Below, piece after piece: positions 17,799-30,494 of a DNA stretch of 64,000 bases (the stretch's first letter is position 1; each line of letters starts with the position of its first letter). This DNA comes from Altererythrobacter sp. BO-6 (GTDB taxonomy: Bacteria > Pseudomonadota > Alphaproteobacteria > Sphingomonadales > Sphingomonadaceae): assembly GCF_011047315.1 (NCBI RefSeq), contig NZ_CP049259.1, positions 1,860,001-1,924,000 of the forward strand, written 5' to 3'. The position numbers were made by a program, and so were the translations under genes. Below the pieces are notes generated by a model. It did no database searches, had not been told where the DNA came from, and saw only the letters and a list, made by a program, of their open reading frames with translations.

Positions 17799-18729
17799 TT
17801 AGAGCTTCCCGGTCAGTTCCGGCACGGCCTTGAACAGGTCGGCGACGAGTCCGATGTCCGCCACCTGGAAGATCGGCGCATCTTCGTCCTTGTTGATGGC
17901 GATGATGGTCTTCGAATCCTTCATGCCCGCGAGGTGCTGGATCGCGCCGGAGATGCCGACCGCGATATAGACTTCAGGCGCCACGATCTTGCCGGTCTGG
18001 CCGACCTGGTAGTCGTTGGGCACATAGCCTGCGTCAACCGCGGCGCGCGATGCACCGATCCCGGCGCCGAGCTTGTCAGCGAGCGGCGTGATGGTCGCTT
18101 CGAAGGTCTCGCTGTCTTTCAGCGCGCGGCCGCCAGAGACGATCACCTTGGCGCTGGTCAGTTCGGGGCGCTCGCTCTTGGCGATTTCCGCACCGACGAA
18201 GCTGGAGAGGCCGGCATCGCCCGGCCCGCTGACGGCCTCGATCGTGCCGCTGCCGCCTTCGGTTGCGGCCTTCTCGAAGGCGGTGCCGCGCACGGTAATC
18301 ACCAGCTTGGCGTCGCTCGATCTCGACTGTGGCGATGGCATTGCCGGCATAGATCGGGCGGGTGAAGGTCTTGGGCCCTTCGACCGACAGGATGTCGCTG
18401 ATCTGCATCACGTCGAGCAGCGCGGCGACGCGCGGCGCGATGTTCTTGCCGGTGGTGGTGGCGGGGCAGACGAACGCGTCATGGCTGTCCATCAGGCTGG
18501 CCACCAGCGGCGCAACGTTTTCCGCCAGCGCATTGGCATAGGCGGCATCGTCAGCGACATGGACCTTGCCCACGCCCGCGACCTTGGCGGCCTGTTCGGC
18601 CACACCGCCACAGCCGCTGCCGGCCACCAGCAGGTGCACTTCGCCAAGCTTGCCTGCAGCGGTAACTGCGGCCAGCGTTGCATCCTTCATCACGCTGTTG
18701 TCGTGTTCGACCCAAACGAGAGTTTTCAT
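17799..18729 (-). pseudogene. etfA: electron transfer flavoprotein alpha subunit, interrupted by a single-base frameshift
   Basis: EtfA with EtfB passes electrons from acyl-CoA dehydrogenases to the quinone pool through ETF:quinone oxidoreductase. The first frame starts at 18729 (MKTLVWVEHDNS) and is good EtfA up to [10 protein letters not shown]. The remainder, [18 protein letters not shown] through the FAD-binding block [21 protein letters not shown] to the stop at 17799, is in another frame. One extra T at about 18321 on the plus strand (an extra A between GTCGAG and TCGAGC on the coding strand) accounts exactly for the break. Everything else is normal, so a sequencing or assembly error is as likely as a real lesion. 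It follows etfB by 30 bases. Confidence 0.9.
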
Positions 18730-18759
18730 GTCTGAAATCCTTGTCCCTGGCCCGGCCGC

Positions 18760-19512
18760 TTATGCGATCCCGAGCGCCTTGATCTTGGCGACGAGTTCGT
18801 CGACGTCGGCCACCTTGATGCCGGCCTGGCGCACTGGCGGCTCGGACACATTGGTGGTGGTGAGGCGCGGCGTGATGTCGACGCCGTAATCGCCCGGCGT
18901 CTTGTTCGCGAGCGGCTTCTGCTTGGCCTTCATGATGTTCGGCAGCGAGGCATAGCGCGGCTCGTTCAGGCGCAGATCGGTGGTGACGATCGCCGGCAGC
19001 GACAGCTTTACCGTCTCCAGCCCGCCATCGACTTCGCGCTTCACCGTCACGCTGTCGCCCTCGACTTCGACGGTGTTGGCGAAAGTGCCCTGCGGACGGC
19101 CCATCAGCGCAGCGAGCATCTGCCCGGTCTGGTTGCTGTCATCCGAAATCGACTGCTTGCCCAGCATCACGATGCCCGGCTGTTCCTCGTCGGCAATCGC
19201 CTTGAGGATCTTGGCGACCGCCAGCGGCTCGACATCGACGCCGTCTTCCACTTCGACCAGGATCGCGCGGTCTGCGCCCATCGCCAGCGCGGTGCGCAGC
19301 GTTTCCTGCGCTTTCGCCGGGCCGATCGACACCGCGACGATCTCGGTCGCCTTGCCCGCTTCCTTGATGCGGATCGCCTCTTCCACCGCGATCTCGTCAA
19401 ACGGGTTCATGCTCATCTTGACGTTGGCAAGATCAACGCCCGAACCGTCCGCCTTGACGCGCGGCTTGACGTTGTAGTCGATCACCCGCTTGACGGGCAC
19501 GAGGATTTTCAT
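18760..19512 (-). CDS. etfB: electron transfer flavoprotein beta subunit
   Basis: The 250-residue EtfB subunit, binding AMP and pairing with EtfA. The family blocks [36 protein letters not shown] and [20 protein letters not shown] are intact. GAGGGAG lies nine bases before the ATG. A 14-bp palindrome about 42 bases upstream may be an operator. Given the many acyl-CoA dehydrogenases of this genome, EtfBA is the expected electron acceptor, including for those in the accessory region of this window. Confidence 0.96.
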   Translation of the reverse strand: MKILVPVKRVIDYNVKPRVKADGSGVDLANVKMSMNPFDEIAVEEAIRIKEAGKATEIVAVSIGPAKAQETLRTALAMGADRAILVEVEDGVDVEPLAVAKILKAIADEEQPGIVMLGKQSISDDSNQTGQMLAALMGRPQGTFANTVEVEGDSVTVKREVDGGLETVKLSLPAIVTTDLRLNEPRYASLPNIMKAKQKPLANKTPGDYGVDITPRLTTTNVSEPPVRQAGIKVADVDELVAKIKALGIA

Positions 19513-19553
19513 CGGGGTTCTCCCTCTACGAATCTGACTTGCGCCCTAGCTTG

Positions 19554-19567
19554 CGTTTACGTAAACG
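19554..19567. promoter_or_regulatory. candidate operator palindrome upstream of etfB
   Basis: CGTTTACGTAAACG is a perfect 14-bp palindrome, flanked by TTG and TCAA, in the 83-base gap between sucC's stop and etfB's start. It closely resembles the published motif class of MerR-type LiuR regulators of branched-chain amino acid and acyl-CoA catabolism. The match is from memory of the motif, not from a scan. Confidence 0.5.
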
Positions 19568-19595
19568 TCAAGGGAGGGGCGGTTGCTTTCAGTGC

Positions 19596-20795
19596 TCAGG
19601 CCGCCTGCTTCACCTCGGCGACGATCTTCTTCGCGGCATCGCCCAGATTGTCCGCGCTGACGATCGGCAAGCCCGAATTGTTGAGGATCGCCTTGCCTTC
19701 CTCGACATTGGTGCCTTCGAGGCGGACGACGAGCGGGACCGACAGGTTCACGTCCTTCGCCGCGGCGACAATGCCGTCAGCGATCACGTCGCACTTCATG
19801 ATCCCGCCGAAGATGTTGACCAGGATCCCCTCGACCGCCGGGTCCTTCAGGATGATCTTGAACGCCGCGGTCACTTTCTCGCGGGTGGCGCCGCCGCCCA
19901 CGTCGAGGAAGTTGGCCGGGAATGCGCCGTTGAGCTTGATGATGTCCATCGTCGCCATGGCCAGGCCCGCACCATTGACCATGCAGCCGATATTGCCGTC
20001 GAGCTTGATGTAGGCGAGATCGTATTCGCTCGCCTCGACTTCAGCCGGGTCTTCCTCGGTCACATCGCGCAGTGCTTCCACGTCCTTGTGGCGGAACAAC
20101 GCATTGCCGTCGAAGCTCATCTTGGTGTCGAGCACCAGCAAGTTGCCGTCAGCCGTTTCGACCAGCGGGTTGATCTCCAGCATTTCGCAGTCGAGATCCA
20201 TGAACGCGGTGTAGAGCTGCTTGGTCAGCTTCTGCGCCTGCTTGTTGAGATCGCCGGTCAGCTTCAGCGCGAATGCTGCGGCGCGGCCATGATGCGGCAT
20301 GAAGCCCTGCGCCGGATCGATCGTGATGGTGGTGATCTTTTCCGGCGTCGAATGCGCGACTTCCTCGATGTCCATCCCGCCTTCGGTCGAAACGATCATG
20401 GCGACCCGGCCCGAAGCCCGATCGACCAGCATCGAGAGGTAGTATTCCTTGGCGATGTCGACACCGTCGGTGACGTAGAGGCGGTTGACCTGCTTGCCCG
20501 CTTCGCCGGTCTGGATCGTCACCAGCGTGTTGCCGAGCATTTCCTTCGCATTGGCTTCGACTTCCTCAATGCTCTTGGCGAGCCGCACGCCGCCCTTGGC
20601 ATCGGCCGGAAGTTCCTTGAACTTGCCTTTGCCGCGCCCGCCGGCGTGGATCTGCGCCTTCACGACATAGAGCGGCCCGGGCAGCTTCTTGGCGCCTTCG
20701 ACCGCTTCGTCCACGGTCAGTGCGGCGTGGCCGGCAGGGATGCCGATGCCATATTTCGCGAGCAGTTCCTTGGCCTGGTATTCGTGAATATTCAT
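19596..20795 (-). CDS. sucC: succinate-CoA ligase (ADP-forming) beta subunit
   Basis: SucC, with SucD, interconverts succinyl-CoA and succinate with ATP formation in the TCA cycle. The 399-residue length is exact for the family. It begins [17 protein letters not shown] and has the ATP-grasp features [24 protein letters not shown] and the [17 protein letters not shown] block. The frame is open far upstream but the ATG at 20795 matches the universal N-terminus. No sucD lies immediately downstream, where etfBA follows instead; sucD must be elsewhere. Confidence 0.97.
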   Translation of the reverse strand: MNIHEYQAKELLAKYGIGIPAGHAALTVDEAVEGAKKLPGPLYVVKAQIHAGGRGKGKFKELPADAKGGVRLAKSIEEVEANAKEMLGNTLVTIQTGEAGKQVNRLYVTDGVDIAKEYYLSMLVDRASGRVAMIVSTEGGMDIEEVAHSTPEKITTITIDPAQGFMPHHGRAAAFALKLTGDLNKQAQKLTKQLYTAFMDLDCEMLEINPLVETADGNLLVLDTKMSFDGNALFRHKDVEALRDVTEEDPAEVEASEYDLAYIKLDGNIGCMVNGAGLAMATMDIIKLNGAFPANFLDVGGGATREKVTAAFKIILKDPAVEGILVNIFGGIMKCDVIADGIVAAAKDVNLSVPLVVRLEGTNVEEGKAILNNSGLPIVSADNLGDAAKKIVAEVKQAA

Positions 20796-20929
20796 GGGAA
20801 GGACGTGTCCTCTGTCTGCAGCTCGTGGGGAATAGTTCGCTGCGCGCCTAAGCATGGATTGCACGCCTTGAAAAGTAGACTTTCGGCGTGCAGTGGCGGG
20901 ACTGGCAAAAAGAGGGGCATGGAGCATCT

Positions 20930-21718
20930 GTGATCGACCGGCAGCGCTTTGAGGCGATCGTCCGCGAAGCCGGGCGCATGGCGCATGACCTGTGGCCGGG
21001 CGCGGGCCATGCGCTTGACAGCTGGGACAAGGAGCCGGGTACGCCGGTGTCCGAAGCGGATCTTGCGGTCGATGCCTTTCTGAAGCGGGAGCTGGGCTTG
21101 CTCTTGCCGGCAGCAGGATGGCTTTCCGAAGAGACCGCCGATTGCCATTCGCGGCTGCCGCGCGACCTGGTGTGGCTGGTCGATCCGATCGACGGCACGC
21201 GAGATTTCGTGCGCGGGCGCAGCGGCTGGTGCGTCTCGGTGGCGCTGGTGAGCGGCGGGCGGCCGCTGATCGGCATGCTGGATGCTCCCGCGCGGGGCGA
21301 GCATTGGCTGGCCGAAGCGGGCAAGGGGGCCTGGCGCAACGGCGAACCGCTGAATGCCTCACGCAGAGCGCAATTCAGCGGTGCGCGCGTGCCCGCCGAC
21401 CACCTGCCGCGCGAAGACAGCGATCTGACGCTGGTCGACAAGCCCAACTCGATCGCGCTCAGGATCGCGATGGTTGCGGCCGATGAAGCCGATCTGGTGG
21501 CAACGCTGCGCTGGGGCTACGAGTGGGACATCGCCGCTGCCACGCTAATCGCGCGCGAAGCCGGGGCCGAAGTGACCGACGCCTTCGGCGCGCAGCTGCG
21601 CTATAACAAGCATGACCCGCGTGCATTCGGCTTGCTCGTATGCGCCCCCGAGATTCACGGCGAAGCGGTTGCGCGGCTAGCGGAGCGGGCGGCAGAACTT
21701 GCGCCCCGCACCAGATAG
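20930..21718 (+). CDS. inositol monophosphatase-family phosphatase, CysQ-like (3'(2'),5'-bisphosphate nucleotidase)
   Basis: A metal-dependent phosphatase of about 262 residues. Metal-site motifs are visible: EE in [18 protein letters not shown] near the middle, and [14 protein letters not shown] towards the C-terminus. The DGTRDF form and the general layout fit CysQ, which removes the 3'-phosphate of PAP in sulfate assimilation, but related inositol or histidinol phosphatases cannot be excluded. GTG at 20930 behind GGAG is preferred over an upstream GTG at 20888, because the family N-terminus begins there. It diverges from sucC and converges on the OmpA gene. Confidence 0.85.
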   Translation: MIDRQRFEAIVREAGRMAHDLWPGAGHALDSWDKEPGTPVSEADLAVDAFLKRELGLLLPAAGWLSEETADCHSRLPRDLVWLVDPIDGTRDFVRGRSGWCVSVALVSGGRPLIGMLDAPARGEHWLAEAGKGAWRNGEPLNASRRAQFSGARVPADHLPREDSDLTLVDKPNSIALRIAMVAADEADLVATLRWGYEWDIAAATLIAREAGAEVTDAFGAQLRYNKHDPRAFGLLVCAPEIHGEAVARLAERAAELAPRTR

Positions 21719-21737
21719 CCTGCCTGGCCCAACAAGA

Positions 21738-21763
21738 AAGGGCTGACCCATGGGCCAGCCCTT
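21738..21763 (-). terminator. hairpin terminator between convergent genes
   Basis: A 12-bp stem with one mismatch (21738-21749 with 21752-21763). On the minus strand it is followed by a T-rich run, so it most likely ends the OmpA-family transcript. Confidence 0.6.
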
Positions 21764-21787
21764 GCATGGTTGTGCTTCAAGCCGCTC

Positions 21788-22483
21788 TTAGCGCTGCTGG
21801 GCCTGCGCCGCGCGAACTTCCTCTTCGGTGAAGGGGATGATCTTGATTTCGACCCGGCGGTTGCGCGAACGGCCTTCTTCGGTCCCGTTGTCGGCAATCG
21901 GCATGGTTTCGCCGAAGCCTTGCCAGCGAATCCGCGCCTGCGAAACGCCGCGCGATTGCAGGTAGTTGGCAACGGTCTGCGCGCGCCGTTCCGACAGTGC
22001 CTGGTTGAAAGCATCCGAGCCGGTCGAATCGGTGTGGCCGTACACGTCGATAATGCTGTTGGGATATTTGATCAGGCTGTCTGCCACGCCGTTCAGCGTG
22101 TCGCGGAATGCGGGCTTCAGCGTGGCGCTACCAACATCGAAGGTCACCCCGTCAGGCAAATTGACCAGGATCGCCTGGCCGTTGTCGACTTCGGTCACAT
22201 CGACGCCTGAACCCTCGGTCTCTTCCTTGAGCTCCTTGATCTGCTGGTCCATCCGGTAGCCGACATAGCCACCCGCAGCGCCGCCCGCGACCGCGCCGAC
22301 GATGCGGCCGGTCTTGCCGCCGATTGCGCCGCCCAGCAGGCCGCCGAGAACTGCGCCACCGACGCCGCCGATGGCGGTGCGCGAAACCTTCTTCTCTCCG
22401 GTATTGGGATCGGTCACACAGGCACTGGTGCCGACCAACGAGGCCGCCGCGAGGCTGGACAGGACTATTCGGGATGTTTTCAT
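21788..22483 (-). CDS. OmpA family outer-membrane lipoprotein with glycine zipper
   Basis: A 231-residue lipoprotein: signal peptide with lipobox GTSAC, a glycine-zipper stretch (about residues 38-75, GGAVLGGLLGGAIGG and following), then an OmpA C-terminal peptidoglycan-binding domain. That domain shows VYGHTDSTGSDAFNQALSE and SRNRRVEIKI, which carry the Asp and Arg that hold diaminopimelate. It probably ties the outer membrane to the cell wall. A small direct repeat lies upstream of its start. Confidence 0.93.
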   Translation of the reverse strand: MKTSRIVLSSLAAASLVGTSACVTDPNTGEKKVSRTAIGGVGGAVLGGLLGGAIGGKTGRIVGAVAGGAAGGYVGYRMDQQIKELKEETEGSGVDVTEVDNGQAILVNLPDGVTFDVGSATLKPAFRDTLNGVADSLIKYPNSIIDVYGHTDSTGSDAFNQALSERRAQTVANYLQSRGVSQARIRWQGFGETMPIADNGTEEGRSRNRRVEIKIIPFTEEEVRAAQAQQR

Positions 22484-22520
22484 CGCACTTTTCTCCTTCT
22501 CAAGGGCACAACGGAACGTT

Positions 22521-22553
22521 GCGCCTCGCCCCCGCGATCGCGCCTCGCCCCCG
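22521..22553. repeat. short direct repeat upstream of the OmpA lipoprotein gene
   Basis: GCGCCTCGCCCCCG occurs at 22521-22534 and again at 22540-22553. It lies in the 159-base gap between divergent genes, 38 bases from the OmpA start. Function unknown. Confidence 0.5.
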
Positions 22554-22642
22554 AAGCGTTGACCGCTATCCCCGTATTGTTAGGCGCTTACGCCTTGCTG
22601 CGCAATGAAGCTGGCAAGGCGCCGCTTTTGTGCTAGCGGGGA

Positions 22643-23962
22643 ATGATCGTGACACCCTTTCCCTGGCCAGACGCAATCATCATTGCCGGTTTGATCGTGC
22701 TCAACGGCGTATTCGCCATGTCCGAGCTGGCGATCGTCTCGGCCAAGACCGCGAGCCTGCGTGGCAAGCGCGACAAGGGATCGCCCAGTGCGCGCGTGGC
22801 GCTGCAGCTGGCGGCCGATCCGGGCAAGTTCCTGTCAACCGTCCAGATCGGTATCACGCTGATCGGCATCATTGCCGGCGCCTATTCGGGCGCAAGCCTG
22901 GGCGCCCCGGCAGGGGAAAGGCTGGCGCAGTTGGGCGTGCCGCCGGAATGGGCCGAAGATGCAGGCTTTGCGCTGGTGATCGCGCTGACGACCTATTTCA
23001 GCCTGGTGGTGGGCGAACTGGTGCCCAAACAGCTGGCGCTGCGCCACGCTGTGCCGATCGCGCTCGTCATGGCCCGGCCGATGGCATTCCTGGCGCGCGT
23101 CGCCGCGCCGCTGGTGTGGGTGCTCGACACCTCCTCGGGCCTGCTGATTCGCCTCATGGGTGTGCGCCCCGGCGGGCAATCCTCGGTCACCGCGGAAGAG
23201 CTGCACATGATCTTCGCCGACGCCACCCGTTCGGGCGTGATCGAGGCGGACCAGCACCAGATCCTGGCCGGGGTGGTGCGGCTGGCCGAACGGCCGGTGC
23301 GCGAGATGATGACGCCGCGCACCGAAGTCGACTGGATCGATGTTGGCGCTGACGAGGCAGAGATCCGCCAGACGATCGAAGACAGTCCGCATTCGCTGCT
23401 GCCCGTGGTGGACGGATCGCCCGATGCCGTGCTGGGCGTCGTCAAGGTGCGCGAAGTGCTGGCGACCATGGTGGCCGGGCGCAAGGTGAACCTGCGCCGA
23501 CTGATGAAGAAGGCCGAGGTGGTGCCTGACCAGCTTGACGCGATGGATGCACTGCGGGTGCTCCAGCAGTCCGAAATCGCCATGGCGATGGTGCATGACG
23601 AATACGGCCATCTCGACGGGATCGTCACCCCGGTCGACCTGCTGACTGCGATTGTCGGCGAGTTCGTAAGCGATCAGGATCAGGGCGAAGGCCCGCTGAT
23701 TACCGAGCGCGAGGATGGCTCGCTGCTGGTCTCGGGCGCGCTGTCAGCCGATGCCCTGGCTGACCGGCTGGGCATCGAATATGCCGATGACCGCGAATTC
23801 GGCACGGTGGCGGGCTATGTCCTGTCCGTGCTCAAGCAGCTGCCCGAGGAAGGCGAGCATTTCCACGATCAGGGCTGGCGCTTCGAAGTCGTCGATATGG
23901 ACGGCCGCCGCATCGACAAGCTTCTGGTGTCACGGGAAATGGAGTCGTCGCAGCGCTCGTGA
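22643..23962 (+). CDS. HlyC/CorC family membrane protein (DUF21-CBS-CorC_HlyC)
   Basis: A 439-residue protein with a DUF21 membrane domain (about residues 1-190, three to four helices, beginning with a hydrophobic helix containing GLIVLNGVFAMSELAIVSAK). A pair of CBS domains follows (VREMMTPRTEVDW, later DEYGHLDGIVTPVDLL), then a C-terminal transporter-associated domain. Members are often called hemolysin-like but are linked to Mg2+/Co2+ handling. Monocistronic by appearance. Confidence 0.92.
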   Translation: MIVTPFPWPDAIIIAGLIVLNGVFAMSELAIVSAKTASLRGKRDKGSPSARVALQLAADPGKFLSTVQIGITLIGIIAGAYSGASLGAPAGERLAQLGVPPEWAEDAGFALVIALTTYFSLVVGELVPKQLALRHAVPIALVMARPMAFLARVAAPLVWVLDTSSGLLIRLMGVRPGGQSSVTAEELHMIFADATRSGVIEADQHQILAGVVRLAERPVREMMTPRTEVDWIDVGADEAEIRQTIEDSPHSLLPVVDGSPDAVLGVVKVREVLATMVAGRKVNLRRLMKKAEVVPDQLDAMDALRVLQQSEIAMAMVHDEYGHLDGIVTPVDLLTAIVGEFVSDQDQGEGPLITEREDGSLLVSGALSADALADRLGIEYADDREFGTVAGYVLSVLKQLPEEGEHFHDQGWRFEVVDMDGRRIDKLLVSREMESSQRS

Positions 23963-24076
23963 GTTAAAGCTGGCAACGAAGTCTTCAGGCTTCGCAAGCG
24001 CGACTGCGCGGCCGCAGCAGCTCGACTGTAAGGAGAAATGGCAGCGAGGAGGGCCGCCCGGATGGGTGCCCTCAAA

Positions 24077-24487
24077 TCAGGAAGGTATAACCGCCTGCGC
24101 TGAGGCGCCGTCGCCTTCGGGCGCGGCGATGATGTCGCGCGTTACGCTGCCCTTGGCGACAGTGTTGGTTTGCGGATCGCCCACTGAGGAGCGGATACCG
24201 GGCGCGGCTGCGCCGGCACGGTCAAGCGCGCTGGTTTCGATCGCGCTGCGCTGGGCCGGGCCGCCGAACAGCGCCTCAAGCGCCTGTTCCGAGGCGGTTC
24301 CTTCGCTCGGACGCGGGGCACCAGGTGCGGGCGGCACCAGGTTGAAATCGGGCGGGACCACCAGCGGGGCCTGGCGCTGCACCGCGAATTCATCGGGGCG
24401 CTCGCGGTTGAGAAAGCCGCCGCTGCCGCATCCGGCCAGCAGGGCGCTGGTGGCGATCAGCAGGATCGGGGTCTTCAGGCTAGGCAT
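24077..24487 (-). CDS. DUF3035 lipoprotein
   Basis: A 136-residue lipoprotein with signal peptide and lipobox LAGC, then a region with RPDEFAVQRQAPLVVPPDF, the conserved block of DUF3035. The rest is low-complexity, rich in Ala, Pro and Gly. The family occurs downstream of lspA in alphaproteobacteria, as here (33 bases after lspA). Function unknown; an outer-membrane-attached role is likely from the signal. Confidence 0.85.
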   Translation of the reverse strand: MPSLKTPILLIATSALLAGCGSGGFLNRERPDEFAVQRQAPLVVPPDFNLVPPAPGAPRPSEGTASEQALEALFGGPAQRSAIETSALDRAGAAAPGIRSSVGDPQTNTVAKGSVTRDIIAAPEGDGASAQAVIPS

Positions 24488-24520
24488 CGCATTTTCTCCA
24501 TGGGCCGCTGCGGCGGCCGC

Positions 24521-25024
24521 TCAAACTGTCGCCTCGGCCTTTTCGCTGACGAAAAAGGAACGGGCAAGGATAATCACCACGCCGATGGTGATAGCGGCAT
24601 CGGCGACATTGAAAATCAGGAAGGGGCGGAAATCCCCGATGTGGAAATCGGCATAGTCGATGACATAGCCGAATTTGGTGCGATCGACGATATTGCCGAG
24701 CGCGCCGCCCAGGATCATCCCCAAGCCGATGATGTCACCAAGCAGCCGCTCGCGCATCATCCACACCGCGACGACGATCGCGATCAGCGCTGTCACGCCC
24801 ACCAGCACCCAGCGCATTTCGGCGCTGGTCGCTTCGAACAGCCCCAGCGACACGCCGCGGTTCTCGGTATAGCGCAGGTCGAAGAAGGGCAGCAGGTCGA
24901 TCACATAGCGCTCGCGCAATTGCAGCGGGCCGATCACCAGCCATTTGACGAACTGGTCGCTGGCAAAGATCACCGCGGCAATCGCAAGGCCGATCAGCCG
25001 GTTGCGGGTAAAGAGATCACGCAC
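24521..25024 (-). CDS. lspA: lipoprotein signal peptidase (signal peptidase II)
   Basis: LspA cleaves prolipoproteins in the inner membrane. The 167-residue product has four membrane helices and the catalytic-aspartate blocks GGALGNIVDR and FNVADAAI, plus ENRGVSLGLF. The start is GTG at 25024, eight bases inside the end of ileS, with GGAGG ahead of it. This gives the normal N-terminus, whereas an upstream in-frame start would overlap ileS by a further 36 bases. It is translationally coupled to ileS and followed by the DUF3035 lipoprotein, a likely substrate. Confidence 0.95.
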   Translation of the reverse strand: MRDLFTRNRLIGLAIAAVIFASDQFVKWLVIGPLQLRERYVIDLLPFFDLRYTENRGVSLGLFEATSAEMRWVLVGVTALIAIVVAVWMMRERLLGDIIGLGMILGGALGNIVDRTKFGYVIDYADFHIGDFRPFLIFNVADAAITIGVVIILARSFFVSEKAEATV

Positions 25025-28000
25025 CGACCACCTCCTCGCACCGGCCGCACAAATCGCCATCCTCTGCCACTTCGGGCAGCAGGCGCCAGCAGCGGCCGCA
25101 TTTGTGGTGGTTGCTCTTGGTCACGGTCACATCGGCGCCTTGCCCGCGCGTGACTGTCGCAGTGATGAACAATTCGGCGAGGTCCTCGTCGCTGAAGCCA
25201 TCCGGCACCGCATCGGCTGGCACGGTGACTTCGGCCTCCAGGCTTGAGCGGATCACCTTGTCGCGCCGCAGCGGTTCGATCGCTTCGTTCACCCGCTCTC
25301 GCAGCGCACGTAGCTTGCCCCACCGCGCGCCGTCCGCCTCGACGCCGGGAACGCGCGGCCATTCGAGCAGGTGCACGCTGCCGCCATCGGGATAGCGGCT
25401 CTGCCACACTTCTTCGGCGGTGTAGACCAGCACCGGCGCGGCATAGCGCACCAGCGCGTGGAACAGGATGTCGAGCACGGTGCGATAGGCATTGCGCGTG
25501 TTCGAATCCGGCCCGTCGCAATAGAGGCTGTCCTTGCGGATATCGAAGAAGAAGGCTGACAAATCCTCGTTGCAGAAATCGACCAGCAAGCGGGTGTAGG
25601 CGTTGAAATCGTAATCATCGACTGCCTGGCGCAGCTTGCCGTCGAGATCCGCCAGCAGCGCCAGCACATAGCGCTCCAGCTCCGGAATTTCGCCGACATC
25701 GCCCATGTCGCCGACAAAGCCGTCGAGCGCGCCGAGCAGGTAGCGGAAGGTGTTGCGCAGCTTGCGGTACTGGTCGCCCACGCCTTTGAGGATCTCGTCG
25801 CCGATCCGGTGGTCTTCGGTGAAATCGACCGAGAGCGCCCACAGCCGGATGATGTCCGCACCATATTGCTCCATCACCTTGAGTGGGTCGATCGTGTTGC
25901 CGAGGCTCTTCGACATCTTCTTGCCCTTGGCATCCATGGTGAAGCCGTGGGTCAGCACCTGGTCGTAGGGCGCGCGGCCGCGCGTTACGCAGCTTTCCAG
26001 CAGCGAGGACTGGAACCAGCCGCGATGCTGGTCGCTGCCTTCGAGGTAGAGATCGGCGGGCCATTTGAGGTCCGGCCAGCGCCCGCTTTCCAGCACGAAA
26101 GCATGGGTGCAGCCCGAATCGAACCACACGTCGAGAATGTCGGTGACCATCTCGTAATCGTCAGGCTTGTGGTTCGGCCCCAGGAACGCGGCCTTGTTGG
26201 CGCTGTTCCAGGCGTCCATCCCCTCTTCGTGCACCGCGGCGACGATGCGGGCATTGACTTCGGGGTCCTGCAAATACGAGCCATCGGGTCGCACGAACAG
26301 CGTGATCGGCACACCCCAGGCGCGCTGGCGGCTGAGCACCCAGTCAGGCCGCCCTTCGACCATGCTGCCGATGCGGTTGCGGCCTTTTTCAGGCACGAAG
26401 CGGGTGTTGCGGATCGCCTCCAGCGCGATTTCGCGCAGGGTGGGCGAACCGGCGGTCGCTTCCTCGTCGATGGTGACATCGCCGCCTTCCCCTTCCCAGC
26501 GTTGCTCTGCCTTCGAGAGCGCGGGAAGGTGCGCCAGGTGCTTGTCCATCGGCACGAACCATTGCGGGGTGCAGCGGAAGATCACTTTGGCCTTGGAGCG
26601 CCAGCTATGCGGATAGGAGTGCTGGTAATCCGCGCTGGCGGCGAGCAGCGCGCCGGCCTCGCGCAGGTCCAAACAGATCGGGCCGTCGGGCGCGTTGAAA
26701 TTGGCGTTGATCACGCTGCGGCGGCGCTCGTCATGCCCGCCCAGCCATGCCCAGTCGTCACGGTAGAGCCCGCCATCGTCGACCGCGAAGACCGGATCGA
26801 TGCCATGCGCCTTGCACAGCGCAAAATCGTCCTCGCCATGATCGGGCGACATATGGACGAGCCCGGTGCCGCTGTCGGTGGTGACGAAATCGCCCGGCAG
26901 CAGCGGACGCGGCGCGGCGTAGAACCCGCCGAGATGGTGCATCGGATGGCGCACGACGGTTCCGGCGAGTTCGGAGCCTTTGCCAGCCCAGCTGATGTAG
27001 AGATCATCCAATGCGATCCCTGCTGTCGGACCCACGCTGTCTTGCACCGCACGCCTCACACGCTCTGCAAAAACCTCGACCAGTTCAGTAGCAACGAGGA
27101 ATGAATTGTTCCGCAGAAAGTCGCAGTTGCGCATCCACCGGGCAAGTTCGTCCGAACCGTCCGGCAAGTCGACATCAATATCGAGGCTCACTGAAATACG
27201 CTGATACTCAACCTCTGGCCCATAAGCCAAAGCCTGGTTTACCGGGATCGTCCACGGCGTCGTCGTCCAGATCACCGCGTGGGCGCCGACCAGCTCCGGG
27301 ATCGGGCTTTCCGTGATCTCGAACGCCACGTCGATCTGGGTCGAGGTGATGTCCTCATATTCAACCTCGGCCTCGGCCAGCGCGGTCTGTTCCACCGGGC
27401 TCCACATCACCGGCTTCGATCCGCGATAGAGGTTCCCCGCCTCGGCCAGCTTGAGCAGCTCGGCGACGATCACCGCCTCGCTCTCTTTCTGCATGGTGAG
27501 GTAGGGGTGGTCCCAATCGCCCATGATGCCGAGCCGCTTCAGCTGTTCGCGCTGGGTATCGACCCAATGCTGCGCATAGGCGCGGCATTCGTCGCGGAAG
27601 GCCTTGACCGCGGCCTCGTCACGGCCCTTGCCGGACAGGACGGGCTTCTCCTTCTTCTGCTTGCGGTAAAGCTCTTCGACCTTCCATTCGATCGGCAGGC
27701 CGTGGCAATCCCAGCCGGGCACATACGGCGCATCCTTGCCCGCCAGGTTCTGCGTGCGGCAGACCATGTCTTTCAGGATGTGGTTCAGCGCGTGGCCGAT
27801 ATGCATGTCGCCATTGGCGTAAGGCGGGCCATCATGCAGGATGAACTTCTCGCGGCCCGCACGCGCCTCGCGCAGCTGCGTGTAGAGGCCTTCCTCCTGC
27901 CAGCGCGCCTGGATCACCGGTTCCTTCTGGGGAAGGCCGGCTTTCATGGGGAAATCGGTCTTCGGCAGGAAGACCGTGTCTCTGTAGTCGCGCTTTTCTG

Positions 28001-28004
<4 letters not shown>
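25017..28004 (-). CDS. ileS: isoleucine-tRNA ligase
   Basis: Class I synthetase of 995 residues charging tRNA-Ile. The HIGH motif is in NGDMHIGHALNH (about residue 60), KMSKS in GKKMSKSLGN, and the C-terminal zinc ribbon in CGRCWRLL ... LCGRCEE. Start ATG 28004 overlaps the ribF stop by four bases. A stretch at roughly residues 255-335, before or inside the CP1 editing domain, is locally lower in GC (about 54% by hand count over 27001-27240). It seems to carry about 35-45 residues more than I expect, which explains the greater length. Confidence 0.96.
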
Positions 28005-30493
<2,489 letters not shown>

Positions 30494-30494
<1 letters not shown>

